Assembly (NCBI GenBank): GCA_023387555.1
Contig: JAEWHY010000002.1
Location: 1-6,231, forward strand
DNA length: 6,231 nucleotides
Direction: 5' to 3'
DNA from: Pseudomonadota bacterium
GTDB taxonomy: Bacteria > Pseudomonadota > Alphaproteobacteria > Rhizobiales > Xanthobacteraceae
Part shown: positions 1 through 5,483 of the stretch, one piece after another
Layout: each line of letters opens with the position of its first letter
How positions within the stretch are numbered: position 1 is the first letter of the stretch
The notes under the pieces: model-generated
The model's input: only the letters and a program-made list of their open reading frames with translations
Database searches by the model: none
Told to the model about the DNA's origin: nothing
Position numbers and translations under genes: made by a program

Positions 1-49
1 CGCGACCAATGCGCAGTCGGTTCCGTCGAATAGAGTCAATATCCATTCG

Positions 50-77
50 TTGATGATGGCGGCGCGATCGTTATGGT
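50..77 (+). promoter_or_regulatory. Possible sigma70-type promoter of the outer-membrane protein gene
   Basis: A TTGATG hexamer (50-55) and a TATGGT hexamer (72-77) lie 16 bp apart, about 80 bp before the start codon at 157. Each is a partial match to the -35 and -10 consensus. The assignment is inference only. No other better-spaced pair stood out in the 156 bases upstream of the gene. Confidence 0.25.
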
Positions 78-91
78 TAGCTAAGCCTTAA
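77..91 (+). promoter_or_regulatory. CtrA-like binding site (TTAG-N7-TTAA)
   Basis: The sequence TTAG-CTAAGCC-TTAA differs by one base from the TTAA-N7-TTAA consensus of the alphaproteobacterial cell-cycle regulator CtrA. The right half continues as TTAACC, also typical of CtrA half-sites. It lies 66 bp before the barrel-protein start codon, next to or overlapping the possible promoter. Binding is inferred from the motif alone. The stretch also forms imperfect inverted repeats (TTAGCTAA; GGTTA...TAACC), which another regulator could use. Confidence 0.3.
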
Positions 92-156
92 CCAACGGCA
101 CTTATGGTTTCCGGAACGTTGACGCCCGCAAAGGCGAATACCGAAGGAAGAGTGCC

Positions 157-870
157 ATGCGTCGTTCGCTGTCGTTTGCCGTGGTCTGCGCCGGTTTTGC
201 GGCCATGAGCATTGGTGTGCACACCGCGCGCGCCGCGGACGTGCCGACCGGCGTCTACCCGCAATATCAGCCGGCCGGGGTCGTCACCGAATACACCTCG
301 GGCTGGTATCTGCGCGGCGACATCGGGTGGCGCGCCGACACCAAGATCGGATCGGCCTTTTCTGACTTCCCGATTCCGAGCGGCCTCTCGATCGACAGCA
401 TCGTGACCGGCGGCGGCGGTGGCGGCTACAAGTCGGGCTGGTTCCGCGCCGACGTCACGGTCGATTATTCCGGCAAGACGCGCTTCTCCACGACCGCCAG
501 GCCGAACGGCGTCTATGACGCGAAGGTCGATACGCTGGTTGCCCTTGCCAACGTCTATCTCGATCTCGGCACCTGGTCGGGCATCACGCCCTATGTCGGC
601 GCCGGCGCCGGTGTCGCGAATTTCTGGGTCCAGGATTATTCGGCGCCGAACGGTCCGATCAATCCGGACAAGCAGAGCCATGCCGATTTCGCCTGGGCCG
701 TCATGGCCGGTGTCGCCTGGAATTTTGCGCCGCGCTGGTCGGTGGACATGAGCTATCGCTTCCTCAATCTCGGCGAGACCACGTTCAACCCGCACATGGT
801 GAACTATCTCACGCTTCAGGACCTGACGGCGAACGAATTCCGCATCGGCCTGCGCTATCAGATGGACTGA
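157..870 (+). CDS. Outer-membrane beta-barrel protein (Omp25/Omp31-like porin family)
   Basis: A 237-residue secreted protein expected to fold as a small (probably eight-stranded) barrel in the outer membrane. Residues 1-26 form a typical Sec signal peptide: MRRS, a hydrophobic core, then ARA before the mature start ADVPT. The SGWYLRGDIGWR segment (48-59), the YVGAGAGVANF strand (146-156) and the WAVMAGVAWNF...WSVDMSYRFLNLG region (180-206) are alternating beta-strand sequences seen in the rhizobial/Brucella OMP_b-brl group. A Gly-rich turn (GGGGGG, 85-90) precedes a strand. The last strand is FRIGLRYQMD, so the chain does not end in the usual terminal Phe. The start is fixed by AAGGAAG (144-150), six bases before the ATG, and by the signal peptide. 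It is monocistronic as far as visible and converges on the DUF6894 gene. The family is clear; its specific role (structural, surface antigen or pore) cannot be told. Confidence 0.88.
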   Translation: MRRSLSFAVVCAGFAAMSIGVHTARAADVPTGVYPQYQPAGVVTEYTSGWYLRGDIGWRADTKIGSAFSDFPIPSGLSIDSIVTGGGGGGYKSGWFRADVTVDYSGKTRFSTTARPNGVYDAKVDTLVALANVYLDLGTWSGITPYVGAGAGVANFWVQDYSAPNGPINPDKQSHADFAWAVMAGVAWNFAPRWSVDMSYRFLNLGETTFNPHMVNYLTLQDLTANEFRIGLRYQMD

Positions 871-938
871 CCGCGCCTCGCGGCGGACGGTTTTCAACGC
901 GGCGACGGGCGCGGTGTGAATCGTGCACGCGCCGCGTC
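871..938. terminator. Hairpins between convergent genes, possible terminator region
   Basis: Directly after the barrel-protein stop is CCGCG-CCT-CGCGG (871-883), followed a few bases later by TTTT (891-894). A second, longer imperfect stem runs from GACGGGCGCG (904-913) to CGCGCCGCGTC (928-938) with an internal GTG/CAC extension. It could serve either strand, since the 955-1239 gene ends here from the other side. Neither stem is immediately followed by a long T run, so intrinsic termination is plausible but not proven. Confidence 0.35.
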
Positions 939-954
939 GTTGCCTTGCGCTCCC

Positions 955-1239
955 TCATGAGCTCATTGAATCCTGACGTCTGCTCTGTCGCGTGAGCGAC
1001 ATCCAGCCGTCGATCCTGTTCTGCTGAGCCGGAAACATCACCGCAAGCAACATCTGGTCCTGCGGGCTGCAAACCTCGATGACCCAGCGCTCATGATGAG
1101 GCGTATCGACATATTTCATCGTCTTGTTGACCAGATCCGTCGCATGCTGATGCGCTTCGATCAATGAAGGCAGATTCTTTCCGACGGTGTCGGTCACGCG
1201 CTGACCGCGGGTCGCCATGTGGAAAAAATACATCGGCAT
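955..1239 (-). CDS. DUF6894 family small protein, function unknown
   Basis: A 94-residue protein beginning MPMYFFHMATRG. The opening MPxYFFH, the following Asp-containing turn (TDTVGKNLPSL) and the closing beta segment WVIEVCSPQDQMLLAVMFP match my memory of DUF6894, a family common in Bradyrhizobium and Methylobacterium, often in several copies, with no established function. The N-terminal ~75 residues cover the family core. The tail, rich in Arg, Gln and Ser (from about residue 76), looks like a variable extension. The start is supported by a strong Shine-Dalgarno (GGGGGAG on the minus strand, 1247-1253), seven bases before the ATG. It stands alone, convergent with the barrel-protein gene. 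No signal peptide or membrane segment is visible, so it is probably cytoplasmic. Confidence 0.75.
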   Translation of the reverse strand: MPMYFFHMATRGQRVTDTVGKNLPSLIEAHQHATDLVNKTMKYVDTPHHERWVIEVCSPQDQMLLAVMFPAQQNRIDGWMSLTRQSRRQDSMSS

Positions 1240-1619
1240 TGTCTGACTCCCCCTGAATTGCGGAGGGGAACAGAGCCGGAGAAGATGGCTGTGGCGAGTC
1301 TCGCGAAGACATAACCACTGCTAGATGCTCGCGTGCTTAATACCTAAAATGCGAACGAATGGCGCGTTATCGCGTCCCGTCATCGCTTTACGGCGATCGC
1401 ATCAGATCGGCACACCGGGTGTTGCCGACGCTGCGACATGCCACGCAAGATCGAAAAGGTGTCAACAGTCTTGGCGTGTCTTCGGTTGTGCCGAAAGGAA
1501 ACGTTTCACGGTTTCGCGCATCTGCGATGCGCTGGCGGTCGATAGTTACCACCCATTCCGCCGCCGGAGCGTATAACGAATGCGCCCCGCATTTTGGTAG
1601 CGGGTTGCAAGGAATGGGA
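1240..1619. other. 380-bp intergenic region, stem-loop rich, no supportable protein gene
   Basis: This gap lies between the divergent starts of the DUF6894 gene (-) and the PilZ-like gene (+). It holds the DUF6894 ribosome binding site near its left edge and AAGGA (1609-1613) for the PilZ-like gene at its right edge. Base composition is visibly less GC-rich than the neighbouring genes: I count 31 G+C in the 60 bases 1321-1380. Open frames exist in several phases, but their translations resemble nothing and lack ribosome binding sites. A TATAAC hexamer (1572-1577), 42 bases before the PilZ-like start, is a reasonable -10 box, without a convincing -35. Short inverted repeats cluster at 1361-1532 and are listed separately. 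Confidence 0.6.
1361..1532. repeat. Cluster of short stem-loops, possible structured RNA or operator region
   Basis: Inverted repeats follow one another. GGCGCG-TTAT-CGCGTC (1361-1376) has one G-U pair. ATCGC-TTTACG-GCGAT is at 1382-1397. TCGGCACAC-CGG-GTG-t-TGCCGA (1407-1428) has nine pairs with one bulge. TTCGG-TTGTG-CCGAA is at 1481-1495. The perfect palindrome GAAACGTTTC is at 1498-1507. GCGCATC-TGC-GATGCGC (1516-1532) has seven perfect pairs. No T run follows on either strand, so these are not obvious terminators. The strand, and whether the region is transcribed, cannot be judged from one sequence. Confidence 0.35.
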
Positions 1620-1886
1620 ATGACCGAAATCGCGACGCAGGCCTCCGCGCGCCAGACCACATCACGCCGGCGAATTGACAAGCTGGGGCAGCTCGAGATC
1701 GACGAAGCCAATGCGGTGCCCTGTGTGGTCAGGAATATCTCCGAGGCCGGCGCGATGGTCATGGTCCGGCATTCCGGCGACATTCCCGATCGTGTCGTGC
1801 TTTCGATTCCGGATGAGGAATTTCGTCGGGCCGCGAAGGTGAAGTGGCGCCGCGCCAGAAGCATCGGCGTCATGTTTCCCAGGTGA
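1620..1886 (+). CDS. Small PilZ-like domain protein with degenerate c-di-GMP motif
   Basis: An 88-residue single-domain protein. The pattern of an Arg cluster (RRR, 16-18), then CVVRNISEAGAMV (35-47), then a strand-rich stretch ending AAKVKWRRARSIGVMF (71-86) is that of the short PilZ proteins abundant in Bradyrhizobium. NISEAG (39-44) fits the [D/N]xSxxG motif that contacts cyclic di-GMP. The partner RxxxR motif is not intact: the Arg cluster is followed by IDKLGQ, so binding is doubtful. I chose the ATG at 1620 because AAGGA (1609-1613) lies six bases before it; the ATG at 1614 would have no spacing. The frame is open back to 1359, but the extra residues look non-coding. Likely a cytoplasmic regulatory or adaptor protein; its target is unknown. 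Confidence 0.7.
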   Translation: MTEIATQASARQTTSRRRIDKLGQLEIDEANAVPCVVRNISEAGAMVMVRHSGDIPDRVVLSIPDEEFRRAAKVKWRRARSIGVMFPR

Positions 1887-1989
1887 TGGCGCGCCGTCGA
1901 TCCGCAGCGCTGTGCGCGTTGTCATCTCGGCCAGCGCCGCAGCACATCCGAACCGGTCGTCGATGGTCGAAAGTCGCAGGATCAAAACT

Positions 1990-2017
1990 CTTGCCGTCTG
2001 CGCGGCATTCCTATACA
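1990..2017 (+). promoter_or_regulatory. Candidate promoter of serC
   Basis: CTTGCC (1990-1995) resembles the alphaproteobacterial -35 (CTTGAC), and TATACA (2012-2017) is a fair -10, with a 16-bp spacer. A start near 2024 would give a leader of about 50 nt containing the serC leader hairpins. Position and match make this the best promoter candidate in the 188 bases between the PilZ-like stop and serC; it has not been tested. Confidence 0.35.
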
Positions 2018-2020
2018 TGC

Positions 2021-2074
2021 CGCGGCGGGCCACCCCTCCCCAACGAGCGGGCGTGCTATCTGGAAGGATAGACC
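2021..2074 (+). ncRNA. Candidate serC leader RNA (serC motif)
   Basis: Two hairpins fill the leader. The first pairs CACCCC (2031-2036) with GGGcGTG (2049-2055), leaving one bulged C and a loop containing CCCCAACGAGC. The second, CTATC-TGGAAG-GATAG (2056-2071), has five perfect pairs and places most of the serC Shine-Dalgarno GGAAGGA (2062-2068) in its loop, ending three bases before the ATG. A conserved structured element upstream of serC in alphaproteobacteria (the serC RNA motif) is known from comparative genomics, and position and layout agree with it. The family name is from memory, without a covariance-model search. Translation control by exposing or hiding the ribosome binding site is an inference. 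Confidence 0.5.
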
Positions 2075-3247
<1,173 letters not shown>

Positions 3248-3250
3248 GTC

Positions 3251-3412
3251 TTCACCCTCCCCTGGAGGGGGAGGGTCGCTCACCGCAGCGATAGCGAAGG
3301 TGAGTGGGGTGGGGTGACAGTTCGCCCAAGTAACGCCGCCGCTCATCGCATCCGCATTTTTCACCCCACCCCGGCCCTCCGGGCCGACCCTCCCCCTCAA
3401 GGGGAGGGTGAA
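3251..3412. repeat. MITE-like palindromic intergenic repeat between serC and serA
   Basis: A ~162-bp element bounded by 28-bp terminal inverted repeats (3251-3278 and 3385-3412) that match at all but one position. Each arm is itself nearly palindromic, with ACCCTCCCCT facing AGGGGGAGGGT. Inside are a second perfect 12-bp inverted pair (GGGGTGGGGTGA 3306-3317; TCACCCCACCCC 3361-3372) and two local hairpins: CTCACC...GGTGAG (3279-3304) and GGCCC-TCC-GGGCC (3373-3385). The central ~43 bp is unpaired. I know very similar GC-rich elements as dispersed intergenic repeats in Bradyrhizobium and relatives; copy number cannot be seen here. No transposase gene and no obvious target-site duplication are visible. 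On a serC-serA transcript it would fold into a long stem that could stabilise, attenuate or separate the two messages. Confidence 0.8.
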
Positions 3413-3423
3413 GGAAGCTCACC

Positions 3424-5013
3424 ATGACCGCACCGAAAGTCCTCATTTCCGACGCGCTGTCTCCCGCCGCCGTGCAGATCTTCAAGGACCGCGGCATCGA
3501 CGTCGATTTCCAGCCCAACCTCGGCAAGGACAAGGACAAGCTTGCCGAGATCATCGGCAATTATGATGGCCTTGCGATCCGCTCGGCCACCAAGGTCACG
3601 CCGAAGATCCTGCAGCACGCCAAGAAGCTGAAGGTGATCGGCAGAGCGGGCATCGGCGTCGACAATGTCGATATTCCCGCCGCGACCGCTAAGGGCATCA
3701 TCGTGATGAATACGCCGTTCGGCAATTCGATCACGACCGCCGAACACGCGATCACCCTGATGCTGGCGCTGGCGCGCCAGATTCCGGCCGCCGACGTGTC
3801 GACCCAGGCCGGCAAGTGGGAAAAGAACCGCTTCATGGGCGTCGAGATCACCGGCAAGACGCTCGGCGTGATCGGCGCCGGCAACATCGGTTCGATCGTG
3901 ATCGATCGCGCGCTCGGCCTGCGCATGCGGGTGATCGCCTATGATCCGTTCCTGTCGCCGGAACGCGCGATGGATCTCGGCGTCGAGAAGGTCGAGCTCG
4001 ACGACCTGTTCAAGCGCGCCGACTTCATCACGCTGCACACGCCGCTGACGGAAAAGACCAAGAACATCGTCGATGCCAAGGCGATCGCTTCGATGAAGAA
4101 GGGCGTGCGCATCATCAATTGCGCGCGCGGCGGACTGGTCGACGAGGTGGCGCTGCGTGCCGCGCTCGATTCCGGCAAGGTTGCGGGCGCGGCCTTTGAC
4201 GTGTTCTCGACCGAGCCTGCGAACGAAAATCCGCTGTTCGGCCATCCGAACGTGATCTGCACCCCGCATCTCGGCGCGTCCACCAGCGAGGCGCAGGAGA
4301 ATGTCGCGCTGCAGGTCGCCGACCAGATGTCGGAATATCTGCTGCGCGGCGCGATTTCGAATGCGGTCAACTTTCCCTCGATCACCGCGGAAGAAGCGCC
4401 GCGGCTGAAGCCGTTCATCGCGCTTGCGGAAAAGCTCGGCTCGTTCGCCGGCCAGCTTACCGAAACCGGCATCGAGAAGGTGACGATCACCTACGAGGGC
4501 GCGGTCGCACAGATGAAGATCAAGGCGCTGACCTCGGCGGCGCTCGCCGGAATCCTTCGTCCGATGCTGCAGGACGTCAACGTCGTGTCGGCGCCGGTGG
4601 TGGCCAAGGAGCGCGGCATGGTGATCGAGGAGATCACCCGCGAGGGCGAATGCGATTACGAGAGCCTGATCACCGTGACGCTGACCACGGAGCGCCAGAC
4701 CCGCTCGGTCTCGGGCACGGTGTTCGCCGACGGCCGGCCGCGTATCGTCAACATCAAGGGCATCCGCATGGACGCGGAATTCGGCCCGTCGATGATCTAC
4801 ATCACCAATCTCGACAAGCCGGGCTTCATCGGCACGTTCTCGGGCACGCTCGGCGAGGCCGGGATCAACATCGCGACCTTCCATGTCGGCCGCGAGGCAC
4901 CGGGCGGTCAGGCGGTGGCGCTGATCGAGATCGACGGCGAATTGCCGGAGGCGGTGCTGGAGAAGGTACGGGCGCTGCCGCAGGTTCAGCAGGCCAAGCC
5001 GCTGCGGTTCTGA
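3424..5013 (+). CDS. serA: D-3-phosphoglycerate dehydrogenase
   Basis: A 529-residue NAD-dependent enzyme oxidising 3-phosphoglycerate to 3-phosphohydroxypyruvate, the committed step of serine synthesis. The dehydrogenase core carries GRAGIGVDNVD (73-83), the Rossmann loop GAGNIG (151-156) and Asp174 at the end of the following strand (NAD preference). The catalytic set is Arg235 in NCARGG, Glu264 in STEP and His282 in PHLGAS. After about residue 320 come the intervening (ASB) domain and a C-terminal ACT domain (about 456-529) with TNLDKPGFIGTF and EAGINIATF. This is the long form, as in Mycobacterium tuberculosis and mammals. Asp464 and Asn482 fall where I recall serine-contact residues in the mycobacterial ACT domain, so serine feedback is plausible. 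The Shine-Dalgarno AAGGA (3411-3415) sits eight bases before the ATG and overlaps the edge of the repeat. The stop TGA is followed at once by an in-frame TAA. No terminator is visible before the next gene. Confidence 0.97.
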   Translation: MTAPKVLISDALSPAAVQIFKDRGIDVDFQPNLGKDKDKLAEIIGNYDGLAIRSATKVTPKILQHAKKLKVIGRAGIGVDNVDIPAATAKGIIVMNTPFGNSITTAEHAITLMLALARQIPAADVSTQAGKWEKNRFMGVEITGKTLGVIGAGNIGSIVIDRALGLRMRVIAYDPFLSPERAMDLGVEKVELDDLFKRADFITLHTPLTEKTKNIVDAKAIASMKKGVRIINCARGGLVDEVALRAALDSGKVAGAAFDVFSTEPANENPLFGHPNVICTPHLGASTSEAQENVALQVADQMSEYLLRGAISNAVNFPSITAEEAPRLKPFIALAEKLGSFAGQLTETGIEKVTITYEGAVAQMKIKALTSAALAGILRPMLQDVNVVSAPVVAKERGMVIEEITREGECDYESLITVTLTTERQTRSVSGTVFADGRPRIVNIKGIRMDAEFGPSMIYITNLDKPGFIGTFSGTLGEAGINIATFHVGREAPGGQAVALIEIDGELPEAVLEKVRALPQVQQAKPLRF

Positions 5014-5048
5014 TAAGGTCGAGCCGTCACCATCCAGGGAGAGTTCCC

Positions 5049-5279
5049 ATGGCGCGGTCGATCGTCGTGACGGCGGACTGGGATCCGGAAGCGGGCGTGT
5101 GGGTCGCAACATCGCGCGACCTGCGCGGGCTTGTGACGGAGGCCGAGTCTGTCGAGGCTCTGCGGGCAAAGCTGCCTGGCATGGTTCTCGATCTGCTCGA
5201 AGAGGCGGGCGTGACCGATACGCCCGCCACAATCGAGGTGATCGCGCGAGCCAGCGATCCCCTGATCGCCGCTGAATAG
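5049..5279 (+). CDS. HicB-like antitoxin (DUF1902)
   Basis: A 76-residue protein. The run VTADWDPEAGVWVATSRDLRGLVTEAE, in pieces VTADWDPEAGVWVA (7-20), DLRGLVTEAES (24-34) and ALRAKLPGMVLDLLEEAG (37-54), is the DUF1902/HicB pattern: a small ferredoxin-like beta-alpha fold that neutralises HicA. It ends shortly after this fold, so it lacks the C-terminal HTH or ribbon-helix-helix domain that longer HicB proteins use for autoregulation. AGGGAGAG (5036-5043) lies five bases before the ATG. It starts 35 nt after the serA stop, on the same strand and with no terminator between, so serA read-through is likely. HicA-coding sequence follows directly, in antitoxin-then-toxin order. The family call is firm; activity is uncertain because the toxin frame is damaged. 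Confidence 0.82.
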   Translation: MARSIVVTADWDPEAGVWVATSRDLRGLVTEAESVEALRAKLPGMVLDLLEEAGVTDTPATIEVIARASDPLIAAE

Positions 5280-5289
5280 CGGCGGCGTC

Positions 5290-5483
5290 ATGCCGATTTC
5301 TACCGGGATCTGGTCAGACTCCTCCGCGCCGCCGGTTATGAATTCAAGCGTCAGGGGCGCGGTGACCACGAAATCTGGTGGCATCCGCAGTCAGGCGTTC
5401 GTCTTACCGTGGACAAGAAGCTCCGCTCGCGCGTGACGGCAAATGAAATCTTGAAAGACGCCGGGCTCCTTAAGGCGTTTTGA
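5290..5483 (+). pseudogene. HicA-like mRNA interferase, frameshifted at its start
   Basis: Reading from 5292 to the TGA at 5481-5483 gives 63 residues that are clearly HicA: ADFYRDLVRLLRAAGYEF, RQGRGDHEIWW, then SRVTANEILKDAGLLKAF. HicA is a small dsRBD-fold ribonuclease that cleaves mRNA. The catalytic His is kept (His in GDHEIW). This frame has no ATG, GTG or TTG near its beginning: upstream it runs CGG CGG CGT CAT into the hicB stop TAG. The only nearby ATG (5290-5292) is one base out of phase and leads into unrelated sequence. Loss of a single base just after that ATG, for example one G from an original ATGCCGGAT, would explain it. The rest of the frame is open and well conserved, so the lesion is recent, a sequencing error, or bypassed. 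It overlaps the transporter gene's 3' end by 14 bp. Confidence 0.7.

Noticed and set aside
88..897. A 269-residue minus-strand open frame opposite the outer-membrane protein gene
   Set aside because: Arg/Asp/Gly-rich composition with no family resemblance; the plus strand has a clear signal peptide, ribosome binding site and barrel motifs.
1359..1619. N-terminal extension of the PilZ-like protein back to the ATG at 1359
   Set aside because: The extra 87 residues resemble nothing, cover the stem-loop-rich region, and the start at 1359 has no Shine-Dalgarno, whereas the ATG at 1620 has one correctly spaced.
3251..3412. CRISPR array or transcription attenuator in the serC-serA gap
   Set aside because: There are no regularly spaced direct repeats with spacers. 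The structure is a single nested inverted repeat, and no T run follows the stems, so a classic intrinsic attenuator is not supported.
4650..5048. Upstream extension of the HicB-like frame into serA
   Set aside because: This part is an out-of-frame reading of serA; the ATG at 5049 has a good Shine-Dalgarno and begins exactly at the DUF1902 pattern.
3397..5232. A 611-residue open frame on the minus strand, fully opposite serA
   Set aside because: It mirrors serA codons, is dominated by Arg, Asp, His and Ala, has no recognisable domain or ribosome binding site, and is typical of antisense openness in high-GC genes.
5290..5435. Short peptide frame starting at the ATG at 5290 (MPISTGIWSD...)
   Set aside because: It has no family resemblance and ends after about 48 codons; the adjacent phase encodes recognisable HicA, so this reading is the product of the shift.
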